From contig JAQMRL010000008.1 in assembly GCA_035578175.1 (NCBI GenBank), positions 60,630,541-60,694,540 on the forward strand: DNA of 64,000 nt. The letters are read 5' to 3'. Shown piece after piece: positions 10,766 through 23,330 of the stretch (the stretch's first letter is position 1; the number at the start of each line of letters is the position of its first letter). Both the position numbers and the translations under genes were made by a program. The notes beneath the pieces are model-generated. The model made no database searches. It saw nothing but the letters and a program-made list of their open reading frames with translations, and was not told the DNA's origin. Source of the DNA: Catonia carolina. Taxonomy: Eukaryota; Arthropoda; Insecta; Hemiptera; Achilidae.

Positions 10766-11471
10766 TCGTATTAAATTAAATTAAAAGTTTGTAACCAGAA
10801 TTTCGTCTAATCCGTAAAGTAAGTTAAATTAAAAGGTTTTTTATAACAATTTATTTATCCAAGTCTTAAATTTTAAATGTTTCGTAACTTAATAAAATAA
10901 TCGTAAAGCTTCTGTAAGGTAAATTTAACCAACCAAATATAGTTGAGTGACTTCAAAAGGTAATAGAGTAGATTTTAATACAGGGAATTTTGCAACAATG
11001 CACATCTAGGTCAAAGCGATTGCAGTAGTACACATACTAAACTCAGATTCGTAAAGTACATGCATTTGCGTTGTAAATTCTTTTATTTGTGTTTTAACAT
11101 ATCCTTTTAGTTAAGTAATGCAATATGCTAAACCACTGTTACTATTTAACTTCATTAAGTAACGAATTTGTCATACTACCAACGAAAGAAGCTATTACAT
11201 AATTTTTTTTCGATTTGCCAGGTAGCTCTCAAAAACAGTTTGGCTTTAAAGAAACGAATGTCTTTACCTATAACTTGAATTGTCATATTGCACAATGAGT
11301 TAAGGACTTTTGTAACAGAAGATAAATAATTTTATTCATGAAGATAATGACGGTAATACTTTAAAAACTTTGCTTTTCCTACTTGCAACTCACAAAAAGA
11401 ATTTATGCAAGCAAAGATCTGGTTGGGGATACCCTTAGCAATAATTTTTTTGTCTTTAATTTTTATAATAT

Positions 11472-11715
11472 ACCTACAGGACTGGCTTACCCGTTGGCGC
11501 ATTAAGGTAAACTCAATTAAGTCAACACAGGTTACGATCACCTTACGACGTCAAACTTGTCCACCTGTGATACTGAATAACGTTCATATCCCCCAAGCCA
11601 GAGTGGTGCGATATCTTGGCTTATGGCTTGACAGGCGACTAACTTGGAAGCATCATCTGCGTACAAAACGTTTAGAACTTAACCGCTGACAGAAACTAAA
11701 CTGTCAGCGGTAAAC
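11472..11715 (+). pseudogene. Jockey-type LINE ORF2 fragment
   Basis: The frame from ~11472 reads LQDWLTRWRIKVNSIKSTQV, TITLRRQTCPPVILNNVHIP, then ARVVRYLGLWLDRRLTWKHH. This is the well-known segment after the RT domain in Jockey-clade LINEs, ending in KRLELNR-stop. It is the same region as 7380-7500 but from a diverged subfamily. Both ends are truncated. Confidence 0.8.
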
Positions 11716-12025
11716 TGACCTTAATAGGGTTCTGAATAATTATGAAATATTTCTGTTAAACTGTATTTGATTTTACTTCTCCGAAGTATATATTAAATGG
11801 TGAATGATAGAATATGTTTACTTTTTATGATTCATATTAATATATTCGGACACCTGTGTATATAAAATTTGTTAAAACCATCATTTGAAACAGTGTATAA
11901 GAATAATAAATTTAAATAATGAAAAGTGGTAAACAGTAACTTTCAATTGAGTGCCAACTTATTGACATGTTTAGTAGTAGGTATATAATTGTACAGTTCT
12001 TTTTAATTTACACTAAATATGTTGT

Positions 12026-12240
12026 AGTTGTTTAGGTCATCAGACGAAAGGCTGGTTTGAATTGCTAAAGGATTTACTAAGTTAAACAAAAGGTGAGGTG
12101 GTTTACCATGCCTTCCTCACAGAGTGGAAAAGTAGCCTACGCTTATCAGCATGCCACAGGCCCTTCAAAAAGCATCTACTTTCCACCCGGCAAATGACAT
12201 CTTTATTTCATTCACTACAGGGTCTGGCTATATAATTAAG
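12026..12240 (-). repeat. R1 repeat copy 3 (3' half)
   Basis: Starts at TTGTTTAGGTCATCAG and runs through the TGCTTATCAGCATGCCA block to the CACTACAGGGTCTGGC block. The distal half of the repeat is missing. Confidence 0.75.
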
Positions 12241-12249
12241 TAATATTAT

Positions 12250-14150
12250 AGTGTAGTAATTAATTTTATAATTTGAAAAATTGTGTAATATAGAATAATT
12301 AAGAATGTCATAAATAAGAACATAATTGGTAATCTGTTAATTAATTAAAATCTGTTGACAAAATTGTAGGCTAAATAACTTATTATTTCAACACTTTTTT
12401 CTAAGTTCAGGCTCTGCCTAATTCAGGAAAGTAATTTCTGTTCATTTAACTTAGTAAAATTACTATATTTTTAAGTACTTTTTGAACCTAAATTTAACTT
12501 TTTGGACCAATTTAACTTAAAAACAGAATTTCTTTTGTAAGTTCTACAGGTAGGCCTACTTTTAGTGAATACCTAGATTATGATATTTATCAATACTGTT
12601 GTTCATTTTCGGAAGTATCACGTTAAAAATTCTAAAGGATTGTTGGTATGTACAGAAACTCTATTAGCAAGTTAGTGCGTATTAATGTAACTTAATTCGC
12701 AGTTTTATCGAACTTGCTTTTCCGTTATAAAAAGGAAATTTAAGAGCAATAATAATGCACAAAACATTTTGCATAATGATAACTTAAGTAAAACCTTTTA
12801 ACAGTTAATTTTTACTTGAAAAAAGAACTAAGTACCAACTGAACATTATGATATTTATTTTTAAGAGTTTATGAGAGCTTTTAAGAGGGGATGGTTTTTA
12901 ATATCAGGGTTGTTTTATAATATTATATTTGTTATAAGGTTTTTATACCTACTTTCTTCTATAAATGTTGCGCGTGTTTTAAGTAGGTACTTAAAAGTAA
13001 GTTTTTGTTTTACATTTTTACCTTTTGCAGAATTTGTAAATGATATGTTTAGTTTTAAATATTTTTTAAAATCTCATCATTGAAAGTTTCTAGATACGAA
13101 ACAAAAAAATATTAAACATAATCTTTTCTGAATGAATAATACTTGATTAAAAAACTGCAGCATACAGTTGCCAATAAATTATGACGTTTATTCCGGATTC
13201 GTTTGGAATCTGCGTACTTCTAAATAACAAAACTTCTTTTAAATAACAAGTACTTATTTAAAAATTATTACAATTTTATTACAATAACTAGAAAATTAAT
13301 AAGCCTAAACTTATTAACAGACTAAATCTATTACAAAATGTTTTAAAACTTAATCAAAACCTAAGCTAAACTTAACTTAAGAAATGACTATGGCAATTTA
13401 CAATCAACTAATCAATTAATTATTACTTACAATCTGATAACAATTGTACACTATTTGCTCGTCACGGAGAATCTGTTTCAACACGCAACAAACAGACCGG
13501 TTTTTAACTTGCACACTTCACAACTATATATATATATATATACACTATAATTTACTGTAGAAATATTTGTCATGTTGATTAGTTTTTTTGAGTGTCTTGT
13601 ATTGTGATTATGTTCACTGAATGGATGTTTGTTTTTGCTGAAGTTAGTGAACTTAAAATTGCCACCTTAATGCTGATATTTATTTGTCTTTAGTTTGACT
13701 GCCATTTTGTTTCTTGTATTAGCATTTTAATCTGTATTGAGATAACAATTTTTGTGTCCACCAAAATGCACATTATTGCTGTTGATGATGGTAAACTTAA
13801 AACTTTTGCTATAGTTCTAATATCTTCTTCTGTGTTTTTGTTAGAATGCCATATTGTTCCTTTCGTTTCATCGTTCTTAAATTAATAAACTTTTACATTC
13901 ACTGCATGCATCTTTATTTTCCTCATGTTTGTAAACATAAAAATGGTACCATATATTTCTAAAATTATGGTTAAGATTTTTGTAAACTTAAAACTTTTAC
14001 CGTAGTTCTCACATCTTATCTGCGTTTTGGTTCCATCATGTTGTATCTTTATTGAGATCAACTCATTTTACATTTACTGTTTAACAAGCATCTTTAATTT
14101 TGCTCATGTTTGTAAATATAAAACTGTTGCCATATTATATTTCTGATATT
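12250..14150. repeat. AT-rich stretch with a degenerate duplicated block
   Basis: No gene is seen. A (TA)n run lies at 13525-13545. The block around 13690-13790 (TTTAGTTTGACTGCCAT, then TTGAGATAAC) recurs at 14493-14580. CTCATGTTTGTAAA near 13923 recurs at 14103. This suggests an old imperfect duplication. Confidence 0.45.
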
Positions 14151-14154
14151 ATGG

Positions 14155-14364
14155 TCAAGATCTTTTCGTATGAGGACATTTTAGGCGATGTAAAGTAACT
14201 TGGGACATTTCTGGAAGCTCTTTATTTACTCCACATTCTGAACATTCTTTCACTTTAGGTTTTTCCATTATTTTGATTTTGTTATTGGTAGAAGCTCTCA
14301 AGTGAGTAATTAGTAGTAAAAGTTGGTTCAGTCCACTATATTTGCTTGGTTTAATTTTTTCCAC
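14155..14364 (-). pseudogene. Probable LINE L-B C-terminal fragment
   Basis: The minus frame reads LRASTNNKIKIMEKPKVKEC, SECGVNKELPEMSQVTLHRL and then KCPHTKR. Its KELPE-x-S-x-V segment matches the L-B copy at 35.05 kb (QKELPETSTVSSRDLKLALH). It is too short and diverged to assign firmly. Confidence 0.4.
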
Positions 14365-15393
14365 AGTGTTTCTTCAAATGATGTGGAGGTGCTTCAATAC
14401 TTGTTGTGTATTTATTTTTCAAGGAAATCTGAAGTCCAGCCTTTTTGTGATGTTATTGTTAAATATGAGAATTTGACATCTTAATTTCTTCTTTAGTTTG
14501 ACTGCCATCGTTTTTTGGTTCATTTTCATTGTCTTATATTCATCATATTTGTTGAGATAACTTTTTCTGTTCACCAAATGCATGAAAAATGCTTTTACTG
14601 ATTGTGAACTTAAGAACATTGTTCTATCATACAACTTCCATCTTGTTTATTTTCTTTGTCGTTAACTTCTGATTATTACTCGTGTTAATACTTTTTATAG
14701 TAGACTCTGGATCTATTAGCAAAAAAAAACATTGTAACCTATAAACTAATTGCTAAAAAACTTTTTATAATTTTTAAAGGAATCTTTGCAATGAACACGA
14801 CTTCCTATAAAAAGTTTTTTCAAGTATAACATTTTTTGACATCCGATAATATAATGACCAAAATATTTATCTTACTTTAAAATCATTTCTTTCGAAATTC
14901 TCTAAAATATTCTAAAACATTAAAATTTTTGCATTTATCTGATCCAATGATAAATCAATTTGATTCGATAAGTTTAACTCTGGTCCATTTAAGCGTGGCT
15001 TCTAATTATATTTACGTACAGTTATTTAGGCATGCATAGCTAAAACTGTTATGATGTCATGAGTTACTCCCATAATTTTCTTTCTCGAGTTATTATTTTA
15101 AAGTTTGAGTTTTACTTCCTCCCAATTGTTTTTCATGAATTTGAAAAGGCTTTCTTTCTTTCATCATTCCACTTCGGTACGTTGAGTTTCCTAGATGTTC
15201 CCTTAGAAAATCCATATCATTGATGAAGAGGGTAAGTCCCCAACCACATATTTCGGCTAAAACTTGTCCAATAAGTACTTTGTTGACGATTTTTTTCTGT
15301 CATCTCTATGGGACAAGTCATCATTCCACACATACCTTACACATTTCTCGTCCCGGAATTTGAGGAAGAGGATGATGATGAAGATAATTAAAA

Positions 15394-16640
15394 ATGGAAA
15401 ATTCACTAGAAAAATTAATAAGCCCAAACAGCCTCAAAACTCGAACTAAACAAGTTCTATTAAATTCTTGGAAGGAGGCTGAAGCAAAATGGAAAGAAGC
15501 AGTCAACAGTAATGCTATCCTTAGGCAACAACTTGAGGAGTTGCAAATTAGACTAGTTTCACTAGAAACTAGTGTGCAGAATGGTGCTGCAGTGACCTTC
15601 AAAACTACAAAAACTGTCTTCAGTGCAACATCTTCTGCATATCAAACAGATGGAGAAGAGTTAGCAAAGGAAACTGAGTGGGTTGGAGTAAAGATAAGAA
15701 GAGAACAATTAGGGAGTCATTGACACCATCACCCCCACCATCAGTGCAGCTCAAAAAGAACCAGAAATCTACAAATAACGAAATCCAATGTAAGAGTATA
15801 AAATTACCCCAACTTCCACCTGTAATGGTAGATGAAATTAAATCGTATAATTCAATATACGAAAAACTAGTGAAGCTGATTTCTAATGACAGTTTCTCTG
15901 TTAATTTATTTTTAGGAAATAGTTTTAAAATTCATTTAAGAGATGCAGAACATTACAGGATTTTCACCAGAGTGCTAAATGAGGATGGTCTCACTTGGCA
16001 TTCTTATAAAAACAAGCAGACAAGACCAATAAGAGTAATGCCAAAAAATTGCACCATTCATGCCGCCGGATAAAACCGTTGAATATTTGAAGACGAAAGT
16101 TTTCAAAATAATCGATGCTGCTATCAAACTTAGTGGAAAACAAAGCCACCACTAGAAATATTCTTATTTTCTTTTGAAGCAGTCGAATAAATAAAGAAAA
16201 ATTATGACATTAGAAACATATTAGTACAGTTGAAATAGAAGCACTTAGAAAAAAATAAATTTATAGACCTACCCCAGCGTAAACGATGCCAAGGCTATTC
16301 AAACACACAGAAATACTGTAATAAAGACTATAGGTGTGTTAAATGTGCAGGTAAGCATCCAACAAAGGATTGTAAAAAGCCAAATGAAGAAAAAATAAAG
16401 TGTGTTCATTGTTGAGATGCTCATCCAGCCAATTACTGGGGCTGCACTTTCGCAATTGAGCTACAGAAAATAAGAGCTAAAGTTACAAAACAACCACAGA
16501 AAAATCAATTAAAAATTTCAACTGCGTTAGTAGAAGAATCTAAAAAAAAATTTAGAAAAAAATTCTACAGGAAACGTTAAAGTAAATTTAGACATAAATC
16601 ATACCTCAAAGTAGTAGCAAAAATATTGAAAAAAGAGAGA
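15394..16640 (+). pseudogene. Jockey-type LINE ORF1 (gag-like, zinc knuckles)
   Basis: This RNA-binding protein would coat the LINE transcript. The frame starts with MENSLEKLI at 15394 and has a heptad-like, probably coiled-coil, stretch (SWKEAEAKWKEAV to LEELQIRLVSLE). A frameshift near 15700 follows. The next segment reads VDEIKSYNSIYEKLVKLISN, then LNEDGLTWHSYKNKQTRPIR, as in the PRE_C2HC domain of insect Jockey ORF1. After another break, CQGYSNTQKYC, CVKCAGKHPTKDC and CVHC-stop-DAHPANYWGC form the usual zinc knuckles (16277-16450). Several frameshifts and an in-knuckle TGA show it is dead. ORF2 starts downstream at about 16769. Confidence 0.88.
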
Positions 16641-16768
16641 AAAGATGATAAACATTAACTATTAGTTAATTTTAACCAAGTTCGAGAAGCAAGAAAAATT
16701 AATAACAAAGTTTGATGAGAGGCTACTTTCAACTAGAAAATAGCGACGATAAATCTAACTAAGAAGAA

Positions 16769-17471
16769 TGGCCAAAGACCTTAAAATAGTAAGCTGGAAT
16801 GCTGACGGGCTTTTGCAGCGTCAGGCATAACTCGAATATTTTTTAGAATTTGAAAAAATTAATATATGTCTGATTTCTGAGACTCATTTTACTAATCAGA
16901 CTATAATAAAAATGATAGGGTATTAAGTATACAATAACAACCACCCTGACAATAATAATGGGTGGGGTGGTACAGCTATATTAATAAAAAATAATATTTC
17001 ACATTATGAAAATGATAAATATCAAACAGCTGGAATACAAAGCATCGATTTAATTAGTTAAAACAAACAAGTAATTTTTATGCGTATCAGCAGATTATTG
17101 CCCTCCACGTTATAATAATAAAAATGATTATCTAGCATTGTTACATAAACTTTGTAATAAATTTATCACAGGCGATTTTAATGCAAAACTCATTCACTGG
17201 AGATCTCGTAATACAAAAGGAAGAGAGTTGTACGAAGCAGCCACACAAATGAATGGTTTGTTTCATTCAACAGTGAAACCAACTTACTGGCCCACTGACC
17301 CAAACAAAATTTTAGATCTAATTGATTTTTACTTTCTATTGCCTATATGAATATATAGGAAGGAAAGTATTGTTTTCATGTCGATTTTTCAAAATCGAGT
17401 TTTCACCGGATCTATACGTTTTCAGACCCCCTGAATCCAAAAAACATGTTTTTAGCGATTGGTCTGTGTGT

Positions 17472-17513
<42 letters not shown>

Positions 17514-20255
17514 AAAATATCTCAAGAACGGAAAATTGTATGTACTTGAAACTTGAAATTTAAGTTATATACTACTACCGGACCCGACACGAACATTTTC
17601 ATCAAAATCGGTCAACCGGAAGTAGTAGTTTATTCGTGTAATTTTTCACTTTTTTGCGATTTTCTCAAAAACTGGTCCTACGATTTTTTTTTAAATCGCC
17701 TGGTTTACTAAACTTTTTATTTTCTACAAGATAGGGTAGGCTTTATGTTAGCTGAAATTCTGGATGAGATTGTTTTCACGTAAAAACATTTTCTTTTTAA
17801 GATTGCGGCTTTAATATGCATTTTAGCGCAAAACGTTATATAATAAAAGTTGTAGAAAATAGAAAATTCTACAACTTTTATTTCAAACATTTTTTTGTAT
17901 AACGCTTAGTTTAGCAGTTTTTAGAGATTTTCTGATTTTTTCTCACGAAAACGTGTGAAAAATCGATTTTTTTAAGATTTCGACCTTAGAATGCATTTTA
18001 CGACAAAAGTGTTTATAATTAAATTTATAGAAAATTAAAAGATCTACAACTTTTATTTTAAGCATTTTTCTCTACAGAGCCTATTTTAGCGTGAAAAAGT
18101 GATTTTCCGTATTTTTAAGGCAAACTGAGGTTGATTTTCATTTTGCGCCTTTCACTCATGATTAAAATAAGGTTATATTTTTAGAGGTTAGTTTTTGTTT
18201 TTTTTTTCTAATGTTTTATTACTAATGTTAGGTTTATTGTTAATTATTTGTATTGGCAAGAGAAAGTTGTGTGAGTGTTTCACACCAGATTTTTTATATA
18301 AAAAAATGTTTCATCGTTTTTACATATAGAGGAATCCAATGATTTATTTTCTGACCATACTTCAATTTTATTAACAATAAGTAATAATGTAATTACAGAA
18401 CAGCCTAATCCGGTTCTTTGTAACAAACTCACGGACTGGGAAGGATTTAAGCGGGATCGAGAGTCAGTCACTGAATTACAGATGCCGTTAAGAACTAAGG
18501 AACATCTGGATAATGAAGTAGAAAAGTTTATAAGAGATATTCAACAGGCGGCTTGGAAGAACACACCTGATATTAAAAGAAAAACCAAAGGTAATAACTA
18601 CCCCGTAGAAATTCGTGAACTTGTGTACGAGAAGAGAAAGGCAAGAAAGAAGTGGCAACAAACAAGGTCACCTTACGACAAAACAATACTTAATCGTCTT
18701 TGTCAACAACTTAAGAATGAAATAAAGTCTATTAAGAACGAAACATTTTAGTCATTACTTAAGAGGACTGACTAACCACAAAGACTCTGATTTTCACTTT
18801 GTGGCTCTGTGGAGAGCTACCAAGGAACTTAAAAGACCCCAGAAGCATGTACCATCAATACACAGACGAAACGTGGGCCAGAAGTAACACAGAAAAGGCA
18901 CAAATTTTTGCAGAGCAGCTAGAAATTATATTTCAACCACATGTCATGGATACGTTACCTCTTGAATTTCAAGATATGACTTTAACAGAAGATGTGCATA
19001 TAAAATACACAACACCCCAAGAAGTAAAGGCTGAAATTAGGAAGGTGAAAGCGAAGAAATCTCCAGGCTTTGATCTTATAAACGGTCAAGTAATAAAGAA
19101 TTTATCATCAGAAGGAGTAATAAAACAGACCAACCTAATAAACACGGCTTTTAGACTAAAGTATGTACGGGATTTGTGGAAAGTAGCGGAAGTCATCAGC
19201 TGCCAGGTAAAGCGCTGAATGAAATACTGTTTCACAGGCCTATATCATTACTACCTGTGATTGCAAAACTTTGAAAAAATTACTAAAGCGACTTCAACAA
19301 GAATTAGACAAAAAAACCTTATTATTATAAGTATGTTATAGAAAATTCACTGGAAGAGAAGCAAATCTGTTCTGCAGTTTTTCTGGATGTAGCTCAAGGA
19401 TTTGACAAAGTCTGTCATGAGGGTTTGTCTCACAAATTAAAAAGATTGCTGCCGACTTGTTTATCTGGAGTACTGAATTCTTATATATCTGGAAGAGTTT
19501 TTCCGGTGAAGCAGGAAGACAGTTATTCTGAAGTCAAGCCGTTCAATGCTGGCATTCCACAGGGGAGCGGATTGGGTCCTGTTTTGTATACGCTATACAT
19601 CAGTGATCTGCCGGTAAGTGAAGAAGCGATTATTGGTACGTTTTCTGGCGTCACAGCCATACTGGCATCAGGAAATTCGGTTGAGGATTTGACCGAAAAA
19701 CTGCAGCGAGCTGTAACTGCAATTACTATATGGACAATAAAATGGAAGATCAGACTCAATGAAAATAGGTCATTGGATTTAAATTTTACAAACGAAAATG
19801 TTAATCACATTCCGATAACTATCAGTGGCAATCCAGTACCTTTAGCCAACACATCAAGGTATCTTGGGATGACCTTGGATGCAAAGCTGAGGTGAAACAA
19901 ACACGTTAAGAAGAAAAAGGAAGAATTGAAAATTAAGTACAGAAAGATGTATTGGCTGCTCGGTGGGACCTCTGAACTGCCAACCTTCAATAAATTGCTT
20001 CTATACAAGCAAGTGCTAAAACCGGTATGGACCTACGGCCTGCAGATCTATGGCGGCACAAAACCAAGCAACATAAATGCTATCCAAAGGTTCCAAAACA
20101 GAGTGCTTAGAAACACTGTAACGTGTATGCCGGCAACAGCGACATCCATCGTGACTTGCAACTTAATACAGAAGCAAAAGAAGTGTGTAAGTGTGCTTAG
20201 AAACACGGAGATCGTCTTCATGATCATCTCAACGTTGAAACACATCAACTGTTGA
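16769..20255 (+). pseudogene. Jockey-type LINE ORF2 (endonuclease and reverse transcriptase), split by an insertion
   Basis: ORF2 opens with MAKDLKIVSWNADGLLQRQA at 16769. It shows the apurinic-like endonuclease motifs: SETHF, then GDFNAKLIHWRS near 17170, and after the insertion SDHTSILL near 18340. A 959-bp Helentron-like element sits at 17331-18289 within LDLIDF/FI-KNV; removing it restores the frame. The RT region follows: KKSPGFDLINGQVIKNL (~19050), FLDVAQGFDKVCHEGL (~19385, motif A), GIPQGSGLGPVLYTLY (~19550, motif B). At motif C the usual FADD is FSGV at 19641-19652, so both catalytic Asp residues are gone. The post-RT region RYLGMTLDAKLR, LYKQVLKPVWTYGLQIYGGT runs to 20255. Many stops and frameshifts. 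Confidence 0.9.
17331..18289 (+). mobile_element. Helentron-like non-autonomous element (HINE/DINE-1-like), complete copy
   Basis: The 5' end is ACTTTCTATTGCC (17331-17343) followed by the palindrome CCTATATGAATATATAGG. The inverted partner GGCAAGAGAAAGT lies near the 3' end (18255-18267). It is followed by a stem-loop (GTGTGA at 18269-18274, TCACAC at 18280-18285) and the terminal CAGA at 18289. The inside holds a (GT)n tract at 17462-17512. The flanks are T on both sides, within a T-run of the LINE, and no clear TSD exists beyond Ts. A terminal inverted repeat near both ends, a stem-loop only at the 3' end, insertion between Ts and an internal microsatellite together match the described organisation of Helentron-associated INEs such as Drosophila DINE-1. 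No protein is encoded. Confidence 0.75.
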
Positions 20256-20259
20256 ATAG

Positions 20260-21795
20260 TAATGTAATAATTAGCGACTGAAAAGAACTAAACCGCTAGA
20301 TTGAGTGTGTTAAGAAAAAATACTGATAAAAGTACTGTTAAATTATTTATATAAGAGTAAATTATATTTTAGTCATGAACATAATATAAGTTACTAACAC
20401 TAATGGTTAGCGATAAATAATATTAAGCTACTTTTAAGTTATATACGAGTATTAATACATTTACTCTAGTTAGTACATTAATGTTTAAATTAACAATAAA
20501 ATAAAGTTAGAGATTTAAGAAATTAATATGTTTATTAAACACTATGAAGGTGGCATTACAATTTAAGTGCTAGCACCAGTGGTTGACTGCATAATTATAT
20601 ACATGGTGGGGGGGGGGATAGTATTGCTAAAGAAAAACTGTTCGTTGGTTTTAAGTAACTAGTTACAGTAAATCTACAATAAAAAAATCTCTATGGGAAT
20701 AAGTGAGTTTCATCTTGTTTTTCAGAGCCATCGGTTAAGTTTAATGAAATAGAGTTAGCTGGTTACCCAGCGTTTTTAAATAACGATATTGTAGCGAGAA
20801 AAAAATATATGGCTGTATTTAAAGTAATAAATTAATTTATAATGTCAAAAAATAAAAAATAATGTAACGAATGTAATTAGTATTTGTCAAGTCGGGCGTT
20901 TGTCGGGAGTAAACCGACATCGTAACCATCAGTTCTCAAGTAAATTTATTGATTATTGAAAGTAAACTTTTAAAATAATTGAACACGTGCAGGAACAGTG
21001 ACTGTATCAAAGTACTTGTGCCGAGGAAACGGTTGAAATAACAGATGAATATGATTGGTCAAAAAATTTGAATTCTGAAAGATGATTGGATATTGTAAAT
21101 TTAAAAATAGTTTCAAGGTGAAGTTTAAAACGACGCTTCTTTAAAAATGAAAAGCGAGAGACAGTCCCACTTCAGCACTCCTGTAAGTAAGATGTATATG
21201 TGCTCAGGACAGATAAGTTTAACAATGTGCTAAATAGTATAATACAGTAATAAAATGACTCTCAGTTAATTAATCAGTGAAACTAGAACGTCTTGTGTTA
21301 AAAGATACTTACAAATACAACGAATAATTAAATATTAACAACCAACAAATGATTTAACTACATATTACCAACTTTCATGGGATCTACGCAATTTCAAAGC
21401 TATGGCCAGGTATTTCAACATAAGTAATATTCTGTACAGAATTTAACTAAAAAACTGAATTCAATTTAAAGCGCTATTTATTTTTTTTTCATTTTGTAAA
21501 AAACATAATTTTAAATGATTATTGTAAATCCTGTGTTTGTGTAAAAATCATTATTATTTTAGAGATAATTAAACTTGTATTTCATGTATAAATGTGTTTT
21601 GTTTTACTAGTCAACATCTTTCTATACAATGAAAATAGTCGGGGTAACGGTCCTACACCTATAACAAATCTTTTATGAAATAAATATTACTTCAAATTTG
21701 TCATATCCCTTGTGGGGAATAAAATAATTGTACTTCAATATAATGTAATTATATTATGTTCTTCAGTTGTTTTTCTGAATTTATTTCTATCTTCA
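20260..21795. other. LINE 3' region and unassigned AT-rich sequence
   Basis: Up to about 20510 this may be the 3' untranslated region of the Jockey LINE, but its end is not clear. A run of ten or more G is at 20597-20609. Nothing else was recognised. Confidence 0.4.
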
Positions 21796-21804
21796 TTTTC
21801 CTAA

Positions 21805-22925
21805 GTCCATCCGTCTACCAGTCACACCCAGATGTCAGAAACTATCTGAGATAGCAACAAATGGTGTGCGGATTCGTAATATATAGTTACTTGAGTCAGG
21901 AGTTTACCCTTGTTTGCAACGAGGGGTAAAGGGGAAAAGCATCAGTGCGCATGTGCGTAATTTCAGTGTAACAAACACAACTATACTCTACCCAGAGCAT
22001 ATACAGTATATCGCGGAACCTTTTGTAGGTTAACTGAACGAATATAACTGTTTGTTACTAAACAGAAATGTTAGTTTCTCGAAAACGTGGGCAGACTATT
22101 TATTCACAGAGCTGAGCGAAATCTAATATGCAGTGTAATAAAATGCTGTGAAGTTAAAGCTAAACAAAAATACCTTTCCCCTGCCTCTTAACAAAGCCAT
22201 GAGCGAGTGGCTAACTACTGTGATTTTTTTTTACAATTCGAAAAATAAAGAAGGAAATAAAAGAGGTAAACAAGCTATTCTTCGACAGTTTTTTTGACAC
22301 CTGGTAAAAAAAAGAAAAAAACTGTTAGGTGATACGAGAGACACTGATAGTAAAGACGCCGTTGACAGCGATAGTAAAGAATTAGATTCATTCGTAGAAA
22401 ATTTTGTTCCAATGGAATACGGTCGTCGGTAATTACAGTAAATCGAACATTTCTCGTCATGTAATTCAGCTATAGGCAATATTACAGGTCGCATTTATTT
22501 CTTACAAAGTTTATGAAGAAAATATTTTCTCGGAATGAACCACAGCTTACAAAATGTTTGTAGAAACTGCACGGTAGTGAAATGTACGAGTAGAGTCTGA
22601 CTGTTGGGTTGGCAGCACTGTCGTATTTTCACTTCCCTTCCTCACAGCCCATCCATACGCAAAAGGCAATCTCGTGACTTCAGTATATACATACATAAAG
22701 TTAGTGGGCGTAAATTGGGTTTGAAGTTCCGGTTTTGACTGGAAGTGGCCTAAAACCGAAGTCAAGAAATAATAGTTTAAATTTGAAACAAAAAGTGTCA
22801 TTCGATTCCTCTTAAAGAGTAGATACAGAAATTACTGATGGTTTTTACCATAAGTAAAAGGGTAAGCCTTATCAAAAATTACAACCAGCCATGAGACGTT
22901 CCGTCTTTAGAAGGGATTTTTGTTT
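21805..22925 (+). repeat. R2 repeat copy 2, probably split by ~0.8 kb
   Basis: The head (CCAGATGTCAGAAACTA, near 21827) ends at GATTCGTAAT near 21880. The body resumes near 22690 with AAGTTAGTGGGCGTAAATTG. In the copy at 31.9 kb these are contiguous. The intervening ~800 bp therefore looks like an insertion, but no convincing TIR or TSD was found. Confidence 0.55.
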
Positions 22926-22939
22926 TTATATTCTTTCAG

Positions 22940-23330
22940 CCTTTCAGGTATTTATTTTTTAAGTTTTTCTAAGTTTATCCATACCAGGTATCCTTAGAAT
23001 CTTACGTATTTCATCCGATATGTTTTTTTTTTGTTTATAGATCTCTTTATTTGGGTAGGCCGGCCCGTTGGCATAGTGGCTAGCGCGACTGGCTTCTACG
23101 CCGGGGTCCCGGGTTCGATTCCCGGTCAGGTCTGGCATTTTTTCATCACTCATTTTCATCTATCACCCTTCTCACCGTCTGCATTAGTAGTAATTGCAAA
23201 ACAGTCGGACGTTAAACCAAAAAAAAAATCTTTATTTGGGCGATTCCTTGCTCAATATATCATCTATTTGCAGTTTCAACTATTGAACCCATTTTTCTTC
23301 TAGTCATTCTTCTTGCTTTTTCTACCTTTT
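22940..23330 (-). other. Possible minus-strand coding relic interrupted by SINE1
   Basis: On the minus strand the flanks of the SINE give KARRMTRRKMGSIVE-like residues before it, and KKNISDEIRKILRIPGMDKL after it. Both could belong to one old protein or LINE region. I could not name the family. Confidence 0.25.
23056..23228 (+). mobile_element. SINE1, tRNA-derived, full copy with 12-bp TSD
   Basis: Flanked by TCTTTATTTGGG at 23044-23055 and 23229-23240. The head GGCCGGCCCGTTGGCATAGT carries a pol III A-box-like GGCATAGTGGCTAG. GGGTTCGATTCCC is a good B box. The tail block CAGTCGGACGTTAAACC precedes an A-run. The head does not fold into a full tRNA, so this is a SINE, not a tRNA gene. Confidence 0.92.

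Noticed and set aside
12871..13083. Small hydrophobic ORF as a possible gene
   Set aside because: No motif, AT-driven composition and no supporting context.
17331..18289. A canonical Helitron (TC...CTRR, A-T insertion)
   Set aside because: The ends do not fit TC/CTRR. The terminal inverted repeats and T-T site fit Helentron-type elements better.
23056..23130. A tRNA gene at the start of SINE1
   Set aside because: A and B boxes are present, but a closed cloverleaf with acceptor pairing is not. The TSD and A tail define a SINE.
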